From contig NZ_ANNU01000037.1 of assembly GCF_000346615.1 (NCBI RefSeq), forward strand, positions 1-64,000: 64,000 nt of DNA. The letters run 5' to 3'. This document shows, one piece after another, positions 15,308-24,575 of this stretch. Numbering within the stretch: position 1 is the stretch's first letter; each line of letters begins with the position of its first letter. This DNA is from Nafulsella turpanensis ZLM-10. GTDB taxonomy: Bacteria; Bacteroidota; Bacteroidia; Cytophagales; Cyclobacteriaceae. Under the pieces are notes generated by a model. It saw only the letters and a list, made by a program, of their open reading frames with translations. It was not told the origin of the DNA and made no database searches. Position numbers and translations under genes: made by a program.

Positions 15308-16551
15308 ATGAAGGTTTTAAGAAAACGGTCATAGGTGAGGTTCCCCAAGACTGGAAGGTAATAAGTATTGGTGAAACCGGCAAAATCATTAACGGAGGGA
15401 CACCTAGCACAACTGAGCCAGCTTATTGGAATGGAGAAACGCCGTGGTGTACCCCGACAGACATTACTGCATTGAAAGGTAAGAAATATATTTCCAAAAC
15501 AGCAAGAAGCATATCAGATGAAGGAGTTAAGGAATCATCTGCCACAATAATTGGCCCAAATTCTCTGATTGTTTGTACTAGGGCCACCTTAGGTTACTCT
15601 GCTATAAACGTGGTGCCATTTACCACTAACCAAGGTTTTAAGAGCATAGTCCCGTATCAAAATATCGAGGTTGAATTTTTATTCTATACTATCAGTAGTA
15701 TTCGAAGCACAATAGAACGTTTGGCCAGCGGGAGCACCTTTCTTGAAATCTCGAAAAAGGCATTTGAGGCAATAAAAATAGCTGTGCCTCCACTCCAAGA
15801 GCAGCAAAAAATAGCTAAAATCCTTTCTACGGTAGATGAGAAGATAGAGGTGATTGGCGAGCAGATTAGCCAGACCCGGGAACTGAAGCGTGGCCTGATG
15901 CAGCGCCTGCTCACCAAAGGCATTGGTCATACCCGCTTCAAAGATTCTCCGCTGGGTAAGATTCCGGAAAGCTGGGAGGTAAAAGAATTAAGGAAGGTTG
16001 CTTCTTTTAGAAATGGGAAAGCCCATGAGAAAAATGTTGCCGAAGATGGAAACTATATTCTAGTAAACTCTAAGTTCATTTCATCCAATGGGCAGGTACA
16101 AAAAACTACTGACAGTAATCTTTGTCCCCTCTTCGCTGGTGAAATTACCATGGTAATGAGCGATGTTCCAAATGGAAAGGCTATTGCCAAATGTTTTCTT
16201 GTTGATGAAGATGAAAAATACACTCTGAATCAGAGGATTTGCGCTCTAAAATCTTTGAAGGCAAATACGAAATATCTTTTTTACATTATCAACAGAAATA
16301 GGTTTTATTTAGGATTTGATAATGGGGTAGGTCAAACTAATTTAAAAAAAGATGAAGTATTACAATGTCCAATTCCTTATCCTCCTCTAGCCGAACAGCA
16401 AAAAATAGGCAGAATTCTCTCCACAGTCGATGAAAAGCTGGAAGTACTGCAAGACAAAAAGCAGCAGTACCAGGAGTTAAAAAAAGGACTGATGCAGCAG
16501 TTGCTGACCGGAAAAATTAGAGTAGGCATTGATGAACCACTAACAGCATGA
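15304..16551 (+). CDS. hsdS: Type I restriction-modification specificity subunit
   Basis: 415 residues with the classic two-repeat plan: TRD1 (~1-160), a conserved helical spacer (QEQQKIAKILSTVDEKIE ... LKRGLMQRLL), TRD2 (~215-360) and a second spacer copy (AEQQKIGRILSTVDEKLE ... LKKGLMQQLL). Each TRD reads one half of a bipartite target. The TRD segments are clearly AT-richer than the spacers, as expected if TRDs are exchanged by recombination at the conserved repeats. Overlaps both neighbours by 4 bp. Confidence 0.96.
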   Translation: MNEGFKKTVIGEVPQDWKVISIGETGKIINGGTPSTTEPAYWNGETPWCTPTDITALKGKKYISKTARSISDEGVKESSATIIGPNSLIVCTRATLGYSAINVVPFTTNQGFKSIVPYQNIEVEFLFYTISSIRSTIERLASGSTFLEISKKAFEAIKIAVPPLQEQQKIAKILSTVDEKIEVIGEQISQTRELKRGLMQRLLTKGIGHTRFKDSPLGKIPESWEVKELRKVASFRNGKAHEKNVAEDGNYILVNSKFISSNGQVQKTTDSNLCPLFAGEITMVMSDVPNGKAIAKCFLVDEDEKYTLNQRICALKSLKANTKYLFYIINRNRFYLGFDNGVGQTNLKKDEVLQCPIPYPPLAEQQKIGRILSTVDEKLEVLQDKKQQYQELKKGLMQQLLTGKIRVGIDEPLTA

Positions 16552-18368
16552 TAGCCACAGAAACCTCTATTCCCTCAACAGATACCCCTTTTGAAATAAA
16601 TGCTCGCTCCTGCACCTTGCTCGGCCCAGACGGTTTGCTTTCACAGGAATACCTGGTGCCTATTTATCAGCGTCCCTACAGCTGGGGAGAGGAGCAAATT
16701 AAGCGCTTACTCAACAGCCTATTAAGGGCATATCGGGAGGAGGAGCCTTATTTTTTAGGAACTATGCAGCTGATGCCTGCAAAAAAGAGTGCTGAGGCTG
16801 GTAGAATGGAGGTTGTCGATGGGCAGCAAAGGCTTACTACCCTTTTGTTACTGTTTAAGGTTATTCAGCTTAAATATGGTATTGGAACCCTGCCTGAGCC
16901 TCTGCAATCCTTCAATTGGCTATCAACAAAAGTAAGCTTAAATGAACAGCAGGAGCGGCTTGATGAAGCCCTTAGCCAGGTCACCATTCCTGCTCCGGAA
17001 GAATTGCCTGAAGGTCAAAATACCTACCTTCGAAGTATAGTACACATATCTCAACTGCTCGATGAATTTGTGGTAAATGAAGAACAGGATATAGGGTTTG
17101 AAGCAGAAGAGCTTTTTTTTCAATTTTTAGAAAAGAAGGTTTATGTAGTAATAATTGAAACCCGCGCTGGCCTGTCCAAAACACTCGATATCTTCAATAC
17201 AATTAATACCGCAGGTATGGATTTGAATGGAGGGGATGTTTTCAAAATCCGCCTCTTTGAATATCTTAGAGATTTTCAGGGAAAGCCGGAAGAAGTATTT
17301 GAGGATATTTCAGCTCTGTACGCAAAAATTGACTCCTACAAGCGAGGAGATATTAGTATTAACTCGACCCTGTCTATCTATAAGCATACCTTAATTGAAA
17401 GGGCTAACATCAGCAGGGTAACGCATGGCTGGGGTACCCACACCTTTTTTGAACGCATGTTTGCCTGCTTGCTACTAAATGAGAACCCTGGCAACTACTT
17501 TAATAAGGAAAGAATACATGCAGCCCTGGGAGAAAATCCCTTAAAGGAGCTGAATGAGTTGGTAGATGTGCAATACTGCTGGAAACAAGAAGCTACCATT
17601 GAAGATAATACCTGGCATAAGTTGATTTCCTGGTTCAGTCGTTATAAACGATACCATAAACTGCTGTTCATCTATATGCACCGCTTTGCAGAAGAGGGTA
17701 TTGACAAAGTAAAGTTTAAAGAATGGCGAGAATTGCTTTTTCGCTATTATATGATTAAAACGCTTCAGTATCGCCGGGTAGTAAATCATGCCCACACTTT
17801 TACCTATCACGTAATTAAAAAATTGCTTGATACGGAGACAACGCAAGATGAGGCTATTGCCCAAATAAGGCAGGAAATCGGTGCCATAGACTCAAACAGT
17901 TTTAAAAAGGACTGTCTGTTAGGCAATGCATATGAAAATGCAAAACAGCGCTATTTAATGGCTTGGCTTTTAGCACTACTGGAAGAGGAAAACTGGGATG
18001 ATTCGGCAGTACATAAAACTTTCTTTCATCGAGATTACGATGTAGAACATATTCGCCCCAGAAATCCTGAAAATAGAACGGCTGAGGATGATGTTCTTTG
18101 GAAGAACCATTTACACAGCTTAGGTAATTTGGTTTTACTTGAAAGGGACCTAAATAGGTCGAAAAAAGTAAAACATTACGACTTTAAGCACAAGTGGAAA
18201 GGGTATGGACAAAGTAAACTCAAAAAAGTTATGCGCTTACGCCAGGAAAATTCAGACTTAAATTGGAACGTTGATAAATGTAAAATCCGGACTAAAATTG
18301 AAGCGGATAAGCTGAAGGATTTTTTGTTTAAAGAAAATCTTACTCAAACCTATTCTACGGCAAATTAA
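16548..18368 (+). CDS. GmrSD-like DUF262/DUF1524 nuclease inside the hsd operon
   Basis: 606 residues. The N-terminal DUF262 domain has VPIYQRPYSWGEEQI and DGQQRLTT (91-98), the NTP-binding ParB-like motif of GmrS. The C-terminal DUF1524 HNH-like nuclease has YDVEHIRPR (~497-505) followed by HLHSLGNLVLLERDLNRSK. Fused DUF262-DUF1524 proteins include type IV restriction enzymes against modified DNA (GmrSD) and SspE/BrxU-type effectors. It is translationally coupled to hsdS (ATGA overlap) and ends 5 bp before hsdR, so it belongs to the restriction operon. Confidence 0.9.
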   Translation: MIATETSIPSTDTPFEINARSCTLLGPDGLLSQEYLVPIYQRPYSWGEEQIKRLLNSLLRAYREEEPYFLGTMQLMPAKKSAEAGRMEVVDGQQRLTTLLLLFKVIQLKYGIGTLPEPLQSFNWLSTKVSLNEQQERLDEALSQVTIPAPEELPEGQNTYLRSIVHISQLLDEFVVNEEQDIGFEAEELFFQFLEKKVYVVIIETRAGLSKTLDIFNTINTAGMDLNGGDVFKIRLFEYLRDFQGKPEEVFEDISALYAKIDSYKRGDISINSTLSIYKHTLIERANISRVTHGWGTHTFFERMFACLLLNENPGNYFNKERIHAALGENPLKELNELVDVQYCWKQEATIEDNTWHKLISWFSRYKRYHKLLFIYMHRFAEEGIDKVKFKEWRELLFRYYMIKTLQYRRVVNHAHTFTYHVIKKLLDTETTQDEAIAQIRQEIGAIDSNSFKKDCLLGNAYENAKQRYLMAWLLALLEEENWDDSAVHKTFFHRDYDVEHIRPRNPENRTAEDDVLWKNHLHSLGNLVLLERDLNRSKKVKHYDFKHKWKGYGQSKLKKVMRLRQENSDLNWNVDKCKIRTKIEADKLKDFLFKENLTQTYSTAN

Positions 18369-18373
18369 AACTC

Positions 18374-21300
18374 ATGAGCCAGACCCCCGAATACATCTAC
18401 TCCGAAGCCCCGGCAATTGAGTTATTCCAAAGCCTGGGCTATCAATATTACAATGCAGCGCAGCAGGATGAGCGGGAGGATATTACAGAAGTCATTTTAA
18501 AAGACAGGCTGCTGGATGCAATTAGACGCATCAATCCTTGGATCAACGAATCTAACCTCAACAAAGCATTTGAGAAGCTTACCAATATACAGGGTGCTTC
18601 TCTCATGGAAATCAACCAGAAGGTATGGGAGCTACTGCGTGGCCCTGTATACAATGTAAAGCAGGTCATAGAAGGACAGGAAGAGCACCGGCCGGTTTCA
18701 TTTATTGATTATCAACAGCCCGCCAACAATGATTTTCTGGTCGTGAACCAGATGAAATATAAAGGCCGGTACCAGAACTCCACACCCGATCTGGTGGTAT
18801 ATGTCAATGGCCTGCCCATAGGAGTGATTGAATGCAAATCACCCCAGGCTCAAAGCGCATGGGATAAAGCTTATAACGACCTCGCCTACTATCAGGAGAA
18901 TTCTGAAAAGCTATTTCACTATAATCAGATATGCGCAGGCATATGGGAAATAGGTGGGCGATACGGTGCCATTGAAGCTTCCCAGGCTTATTATTCAGTG
19001 TTTAAGACTAAGGAGAATGATGAGCTGAATAAACTGCTTGGGCGGGAACGTAAAGAGCAGGACAAGCTTATTTACCATCTCTTCCAGCCTGATCGTCTGC
19101 TGGATATTATACGCCATTTTATTATTTTCGAGCTGGATGAAGGGAGGATCATTAAGAAGCTACCACGCTACCAGCAAATCCGGGCCACCAACCGCACTAT
19201 TCAGAAACTCCAGCAGGGCGAAGGCGGTGTAGTCTGGCACACCCAGGGCAGCGGCAAGTCCATTACTATGGCTTATGTGACCCGCAAGCTCCAGGCACCG
19301 GAATTCGGCTTCGATAATCCCACTGTTATAGTCATGACTGACCGGAAGGACCTGGACCGGCAAATTACCAACACCTTCCGCAATACCGGCTTTAGGAATG
19401 TCAACCAAGCAAGCTCCGTAGCTCACCTCGATAAGCTGCTGCGCAACGACTATGGCGGCATCATTACCACCACCCTCCAGAAGTTCCAGGAAACGGATAA
19501 AGAAGCCAGCAACCAGGCCGACCAAACCGAGCAGGAAGAGAACGAGCACCAGCTTATCGAAAAGCATATTCAGGACGGAGTGCTTATAAAAGTGGTAAAG
19601 GTACTGGAAGTAGGAAAGTGGGTAGAAAAGGAACGGGAAGAGATTGCCCTGGAAGAGCTCTCCGGTAAAGAAAATCTTTATGTTTTGGTAGATGAAGCCC
19701 ACCGCAGCCACTACGGCTTCCTGGCCTCCTTCATGCGTACCGTGCTGCCGCATGCCAAATTCATTGCCTTTACCGGTACGCCCATCAGCAAGGAAGATAA
19801 ATCCACCCTGGGCGAATTCTATGGCGGCGACTATATTGATGTGTATACCATCAAAGAGTCAGTAGCGGATGGGGCCACTGTGGAGCTGCTTTATGACGAA
19901 GGCATTGCCAAGCTGGACGTAAAGAAGCAGGAGCTGGATGCCCAGTTTGAAGCCGAGTTCGGCGACCTTTCCGAAGACAAGCAGGACAAGCTCAAGCGAG
20001 ATGCGCTGAGGAAGTACCAGCTATCTGCTGAGCGTATCGATGCCATTGCCCGCCATATGGTAGACCATTATCGGGACAAGATTTATCCGGATGGGCATAA
20101 AGCCATGGTAGTCTGTGATGGCCGGTATGCCGCCATCAAATACAAGCAGGCATTTGAAGCTTTGCGGGAAGAAGGTTATCACAACTTTGACTCCAAAGTG
20201 GTCATGAGCCTTGGCACTCCCAAATCAGACGAAATAGCAAAGGAATACTACCAGACGCTGGAATGGAACCGTGAGCACCCGGATGAGCAGAAGCCTGTGT
20301 GGGTGGTTCCCTCTGAAGAAGTAAAAGCTGCTGCGGATGATTTTAAGCTTCCATTCGGGGATGAAGGAGAAAAGGAGAAATCCGGTAAGAAGAAGTACGA
20401 TAACACTGCCTTTCTGATTGTTTCTGACATGCTCCTGACCGGCTACGATGCCCCTGTTGCTTCCTGCCTGTATTTAGATAAGCCACTAAAGGAGCACAAC
20501 CTTTTGCAGGCCATTGCCCGGGTAAACCGCTCCCGCAAAGGAAAGAACGCAGGCTTTATTGTCGACTATAACGGCATCACCGCTTACCTCATTCAGGCAC
20601 TGGAAATCTTCTCCGGCGATATCCGCCCCGATGATATCCTGAAGAACCTACGGGAAGAGCTACCGAAGCTGGAGCTGAACCACTCAAAGCTGCTGGACTT
20701 TTTCCGACCCCTGAAGGTAGACCGTAACTATGAGCGGGATAAGTTTGTAGACCGTGCCCTTCAGTTTATCGAACCCCAGGATAAGCGGGACCAGTTCAAA
20801 GACCTGCTCAAACAGTTCAACAAATCCATCAACATTGTGCTGCCCAACACAAAAGCCATCAAATACCAGCCTGACTTTAAGCTTTTCAATGAAATTAAAC
20901 TTAAAGCCCGCAATGCCTATCCGGATGATGAGGAGCTGAAGATAAGCAAGGATGAAAGCCGAATGCTCCAGTCGATGATAGATGAACACCTGAAAGCCGG
21001 TGGCGTGGAGAACCTGCTGGAGGAGCCGGTAAGCATTATCGACAAGGAGAGGTTCAAGGAGGAAATTATGAATGCCTCCCCGGCCACCAAGGAGCTGAAG
21101 ATGCGCAACAATTTAAAGCATACCATAAAGGTAGGCATGGACAAAAGCCCCGACTTCTATAAACCCCTGGCCGAGCGCCTGGAGGAACTGCTGAAGCAAC
21201 GGAAAGAGGAGCGCATTACCCAGACCGAACTACTGAAAGCATTTGCTGATATTCAGGATGAGATCATTGATCAGCAAAAAGAAGGTGAACAGAAAGGGTT

Positions 21301-21556
21301 CACCACCGAACGGCAGCGGGTAGTATACGACTCTATGAAAGCTATCTTTGACGGAGAAGCAGAGGATGCCACCAGAACCATTTTCGACCTTATCCAGGGT
21401 GAGCTGAATATTATTGGCTGGGAGCACAAAGGCCGGGTGAAAAAGGATATGGAGAATAAAATTATGCGCTACCTGAAAGTAAAAATGGAACGGTCAGCAG
21501 CTAAGGAGAAAGCAAGGGAATTAGTGGGGCTTATAGAGAAGAATAAGGATGCCTAG
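18374..21556 (+). CDS. hsdR: Type I restriction endonuclease/translocase subunit
   Basis: 1060 residues. The N-terminal nuclease has Asp139 (TPDLVVYV) and Glu153-x-Lys155 (VIECKSP). The superfamily 2 translocase motor has Walker A TQGSGKSIT (290-298), VDEAHRSHYG (439-448), FTGTPI and a C-terminal lobe with LLTGYDAPV and ARVNRSRKGKN. A long helical tail follows. All motifs look intact, so with hsdM and hsdS the system should be active. The preceding gene ends 5 bp upstream and the last 8 bp overlap the peptidase gene. Confidence 0.97.
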   Translation: MSQTPEYIYSEAPAIELFQSLGYQYYNAAQQDEREDITEVILKDRLLDAIRRINPWINESNLNKAFEKLTNIQGASLMEINQKVWELLRGPVYNVKQVIEGQEEHRPVSFIDYQQPANNDFLVVNQMKYKGRYQNSTPDLVVYVNGLPIGVIECKSPQAQSAWDKAYNDLAYYQENSEKLFHYNQICAGIWEIGGRYGAIEASQAYYSVFKTKENDELNKLLGRERKEQDKLIYHLFQPDRLLDIIRHFIIFELDEGRIIKKLPRYQQIRATNRTIQKLQQGEGGVVWHTQGSGKSITMAYVTRKLQAPEFGFDNPTVIVMTDRKDLDRQITNTFRNTGFRNVNQASSVAHLDKLLRNDYGGIITTTLQKFQETDKEASNQADQTEQEENEHQLIEKHIQDGVLIKVVKVLEVGKWVEKEREEIALEELSGKENLYVLVDEAHRSHYGFLASFMRTVLPHAKFIAFTGTPISKEDKSTLGEFYGGDYIDVYTIKESVADGATVELLYDEGIAKLDVKKQELDAQFEAEFGDLSEDKQDKLKRDALRKYQLSAERIDAIARHMVDHYRDKIYPDGHKAMVVCDGRYAAIKYKQAFEALREEGYHNFDSKVVMSLGTPKSDEIAKEYYQTLEWNREHPDEQKPVWVVPSEEVKAAADDFKLPFGDEGEKEKSGKKKYDNTAFLIVSDMLLTGYDAPVASCLYLDKPLKEHNLLQAIARVNRSRKGKNAGFIVDYNGITAYLIQALEIFSGDIRPDDILKNLREELPKLELNHSKLLDFFRPLKVDRNYERDKFVDRALQFIEPQDKRDQFKDLLKQFNKSINIVLPNTKAIKYQPDFKLFNEIKLKARNAYPDDEELKISKDESRMLQSMIDEHLKAGGVENLLEEPVSIIDKERFKEEIMNASPATKELKMRNNLKHTIKVGMDKSPDFYKPLAERLEELLKQRKEERITQTELLKAFADIQDEIIDQQKEGEQKGFTTERQRVVYDSMKAIFDGEAEDATRTIFDLIQGELNIIGWEHKGRVKKDMENKIMRYLKVKMERSAAKEKARELVGLIEKNKDA

Positions 21557-22241
21557 CGTACGATACGGCAACAGAACGATAGAATATACAATCCAGGAGA
21601 AAGAAGGGCTTAAATCGCATTATATCAGCGTAGAGAAGAAAACAGGCGTAGTGCTGAAGGGTACACCCATTCCTGCGGAAAAAGCCGATGCCCTGGTACT
21701 GAAAAAAGCCCGCTGGATACTGGACAAGATGGAGCTGGTCCGGACCGTTGGCGATGAGGATATCGTTACCGGCTCCCGCATCCCCTACCTGGGCAGGAAA
21801 TACTATGTCGAGGTAATTTACCGGCAGGAGCTGGAGCAGGCAGAGTTAGAGTTCAACCAGTCCAGGTTCCGCATCTATGTAAATCCGGCCATGGAAGTAC
21901 AGCCAGCCATCAAAGCGGCGGTAAATGCCTGGCTCAGGGAAAAGGCCGTGGAGAAAATTGCGCCCAGGGTAAAGAAACTCTCCCGGCAAACCGGCCTGCC
22001 CTACCAGCAGCTGAAGTTTCAGCAAATGGAAAAGCGCTGGGGCAGCTGCACCGAATCCAATAATATTATCCTGAATACGAAGGCCGTAAAGCTCCCCTTT
22101 ACCCTGATTGACTACATTATCGTTCACGAGCTCTGCCACACCCGGGTAAAGAACCACTCCAAGGAATTCTGGGCCGAACTGGCCCGGCATATTCCGAACT
22201 GGAAAGAGCTGGATGAAAAGGTGGCAGGGATGAAGTTGTGA
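21549..22241 (+). CDS. YgjP-like zinc metallopeptidase (DUF45)
   Basis: 230 residues with the zinc motif HELCH (193-197) and a following NHSKEFWAEL segment that supplies further ligands. The KRWGSCTESNNI block is typical of the YgjP/SprT-like M48-related family. It overlaps hsdR by 8 bp. Such genes are repeatedly found at the end of type I restriction operons, but their role there is not established. It may process or turn over a component of the system (inference). Confidence 0.88.
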   Translation: MPSVRYGNRTIEYTIQEKEGLKSHYISVEKKTGVVLKGTPIPAEKADALVLKKARWILDKMELVRTVGDEDIVTGSRIPYLGRKYYVEVIYRQELEQAELEFNQSRFRIYVNPAMEVQPAIKAAVNAWLREKAVEKIAPRVKKLSRQTGLPYQQLKFQQMEKRWGSCTESNNIILNTKAVKLPFTLIDYIIVHELCHTRVKNHSKEFWAELARHIPNWKELDEKVAGMKL

Positions 22242-22296
22242 GACTTGGGCAAGGGCTATTTAGAACAAATAGTCTTACAAAGTATAGGGCCTAAAA

Positions 22297-22776
22297 TTAT
22301 CCACAAATCTTATGGCCCTTGTCTAGCCAACAAACATAAAAAACTGGGCCATTTCTAAAGCCATGAACCCTGCTTTTTTGAGAAACCCTAAGTTCAAATA
22401 GTGTTATGTCAGGAGATAGGACGTTCAAAAATTTCGATTTAGGATAGGTTTTTTTTGGTATTGGAGTATAGGCTACTCCATTTTTTTGCTTTTTACGACC
22501 TGTTTGGTAGACCTGTTCCCATGTCATGCTAGAAACCAACTCTTGAAATTCCCAAAATAACTTCATTTCGCTTTTACTCCAGTCACTGAAACATTCATAT
22601 TTATGTTGAATGTAGCGTGTAGAAAGAAAGACATTGGCTTTATCTCCATCATCTTTCCATCCATCCATTTCTGCAAAATTTTTATTGAGAAAGGTCGTTT
22701 CTTGTTTAAGAGTAGCTGAACTTTTCGGAATCAGGCTTCGCTGAAGATGCTTGTTTCCTCCTTTAACTTTGGCCAT
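22297..22776 (-). CDS. Putative toxin paired with a DUF4065 antitoxin
   Basis: 159 residues. The N-terminus is basic and the middle helical; the C-terminal 40 residues (ELRVSQKSRVHGFR then VFYVCWLDKGHKIC) resemble the core strand-turn pattern of RelE/HigB-like toxins. The family is not one I can name. Its start overlaps the antitoxin stop by one base (TAATG), so antitoxin is translated first. It converges tail-to-tail with the peptidase gene at 21549-22241. Confidence 0.6.
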   Translation of the reverse strand: MAKVKGGNKHLQRSLIPKSSATLKQETTFLNKNFAEMDGWKDDGDKANVFLSTRYIQHKYECFSDWSKSEMKLFWEFQELVSSMTWEQVYQTGRKKQKNGVAYTPIPKKTYPKSKFLNVLSPDITLFELRVSQKSRVHGFRNGPVFYVCWLDKGHKICG

Positions 22777-23267
22777 TAATTACCTACAAGCTTCTCAGAA
22801 TAGAATTCTTTCATTGATTTTAATGAAATTTCCTCTTGACAATTTTCGTAAGGTTTATAGCCTCGACGAGCATTTATCCAAGGGCTTTCAGAGTGGGTTA
22901 GTTTCTCTAAGTAACTGCCGGAATGTTCGCCATAAATTTCATTTACTTCTTCAAGAATTTGCTTTGTGTTTTCTTCAAATTCTGGAACATCAATAGCTTC
23001 TTCTTGCAGGTTGATAGTTGTGTTTCTGGTGTATTTAGCAAATCTTGCGTAAATCTGAGGGACAACAGGACCATGTACCCAAGCTTGAATAGGTTCTTTA
23101 AAAAGGGGTTTATCGAACAGTGTGTAATGCCATGCCTGGGCATAGTATATTAATTTCTGAAGCTTTAAAGGAGATATTGAATCTCCTTGTTCAGTATTAA
23201 TCCTGCTTAAAAAAAAGTTTGCTATTTGAGAAGCGGTATACTTTCCTTCTTTTCTACGACCGAACAT
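22776..23267 (-). CDS. DUF4065 (Panacea) antitoxin
   Basis: 163 residues. It carries the Panacea signature: SQIANFFL, SPLKLQKLIYYAQAWH (32-47) and AWVHGPVVPQIY (62-73). This domain neutralises many unrelated toxins, so the neighbouring gene is the expected partner. It lies upstream and is translationally coupled to the 159-residue gene. Upstream are some 380 bp of very AT-rich DNA likely to hold the promoter. The pair could act as an addiction module for the element or as an abortive-infection system. Confidence 0.88.
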   Translation of the reverse strand: MFGRRKEGKYTASQIANFFLSRINTEQGDSISPLKLQKLIYYAQAWHYTLFDKPLFKEPIQAWVHGPVVPQIYARFAKYTRNTTINLQEEAIDVPEFEENTKQILEEVNEIYGEHSGSYLEKLTHSESPWINARRGYKPYENCQEEISLKSMKEFYSEKLVGN

Positions 23268-23647
23268 ATCTGAAAAATTTACAGGTTAGAAATAGGAAAG
23301 AGCAATCATAGTTTTTGATGAAAACTTGAGTCTCTTTTGCTAAACCAATGAATACTGTCTCAAAGGTAACTAAGATTTTTATAAAAAGATTTATAATAAG
23401 TGGCATTTCAATTCACAAAGCTCAATTTTTTGAGTTTGGAGGCGATAATAAATAAGGTTGAATAGAAGAAATATTAAATAAAATATCTTTTTAGGATTAT
23501 AAAATGATGATTAATGTTGTAAAAATTAAACTTTAAAAATCGAAGTTAATCTTTGTTGAGAAATTTAAAAATTTTCCTAGAAACTCCTCTACAGAGTGAG
23601 GAAACCACAACTTAAAAGATAGGAGATAGTAGATTTTTTTGAGCTTA
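23268..23647. other. AT-rich intergenic region between divergent genes
   Basis: About 380 bp without a coding frame and markedly AT-rich. It presumably holds the divergent promoters for the toxin-antitoxin pair and for the small gene at 23648. The end contains a purine-rich run (AAAGATAGGAGATAGTAG) resembling the intergenic repeat seen near 45.2 kb. Confidence 0.45.
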
Positions 23648-23974
23648 ATGTTATCTTGGGTAACCATAGAAACTAAAACTTATATATCTTTTATGTCGGA
23701 AATGAACAGGCTTCTCTTTGGTGATGAATACGCTGATAAGATGGAAACTTTTAATAAGCAGCTACTTGAAATAGAAAATAAATATCTCGATTATTTCAAA
23801 AGCCAGGAATCAGGTAATGATTATGAAGAATATGATAGACTTCATAATCATTACATTATCCATACCGATGGGCCTGCTGGAAGAATTTCTTTTAACATAA
23901 TGAAAGATTCCACGTTACCAGAGCGAATTAAGCGTGATTGTTACCAAGCCTTTGAAAGGACCTGGGGTAACTAG
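23648..23974 (+). CDS. Small acidic hypothetical protein
   Basis: 108 residues from ATG 23648; the ATG at 23693 (MSEMNRLLFGDEYAD) is an equally possible start. Mostly helical and acidic, with LLEIENKYLDYFKSQE and a C-terminal block NIMKDSTLPERIKRDCYQAFERTW. No known motif. It converges with the next gene on a shared hairpin. Cargo near the attR end; function unknown. Confidence 0.55.
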   Translation: MLSWVTIETKTYISFMSEMNRLLFGDEYADKMETFNKQLLEIENKYLDYFKSQESGNDYEEYDRLHNHYIIHTDGPAGRISFNIMKDSTLPERIKRDCYQAFERTWGN

Positions 23975-24016
23975 GGTACCTTAAAAAGCAGGTTGTGCCG
24001 GCATTTTAAGGTACCC
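23974..24016. terminator. Shared bidirectional terminator of convergent genes
   Basis: A perfect 13-bp inverted repeat GGGTACCTTAAAA/TTTTAAGGTACCC with a 17-nt loop. It sits exactly between the two stop codons; the first base belongs to the left gene's TAG. Confidence 0.7.
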
Positions 24017-24316
24017 CTAATGTAAAGGGTTAATTAATATTGGGTGGAAACGTTTTAGGAGGTAGCCTTGCTTCAGTCTCACTTTCTTTGCTTTAAATTG
24101 CTCTGCCTGTTCTTTCTTTTCGAAAATGTAAGGTGGTTTTAGCTTTTCCAAAGAATTACTCTTACCAGTGAAGCCGTTAGCATAAACTTGAATAAGGTAA
24201 TCTGGTAGCTCATAGCCGGTGATTGCAAGAACCCACTTTCCTTGGAGAGTGAATTTATAGAAGGAATTGTTCTTTTTTGTTCCTTCTATATAGGGGGTTG
24301 TAGTTTGATTGCCCAT
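24017..24316 (-). CDS. Small hypothetical protein near attR
   Basis: 99 residues. Aromatic and basic, with FTLQGKWVLAITGYELPDYL and a Lys-rich C-terminal half (EKKEQAEQFKAKKVRLKQG). No recognised domain. It is the last gene of the element before the right attachment site. Confidence 0.5.
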   Translation of the reverse strand: MGNQTTTPYIEGTKKNNSFYKFTLQGKWVLAITGYELPDYLIQVYANGFTGKSNSLEKLKPPYIFEKKEQAEQFKAKKVRLKQGYLLKRFHPILINPLH

Positions 24317-24474
24317 AGATTAAAAGTTATTAGAATAAATTGAGTTTATCTATGAAATTGTATTGTAGGCTTTGTGTTTGAGAGAAGTAGAAGTTTTGTT
24401 GTGAAAAGCGGCTGATAGGGGAGAGTATTTGGTAGGCTAGTGCACGCAGGATGGAGCTTTTGAAATAAAGCTGC

Positions 24475-24498
24475 TTGTATGTCAAATTGTATGCAAAT
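24475..24498 (+). repeat. Candidate integrase arm site (right copy)
   Basis: Identical over 24 bp to 5882-5905. It lies 77 bp inside the right tRNA repeat, while the left copy lies 117 bp inside the left repeat. Symmetric placement supports a role in recombination. Confidence 0.75.
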
Positions 24499-24537
24499 AA
24501 AAAATCGATAGATTTCGGCGATTGCCAAAAACCATAA

Positions 24538-24572
24538 AAAAAGCCTCTCTACATATCGTAAAGGGGCTTTTT
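24538..24572 (-). terminator. tRNA terminator carried by the element
   Basis: On the minus strand a stem AAAAAGCCCCT/AGAGGCTTTTT (one mismatch), followed by further T, sits directly after the tRNA 3' end. It corresponds in position to the hairpin at 5687-5713 but has a different sequence. Confidence 0.7.
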
Positions 24573-24575
24573 AGT

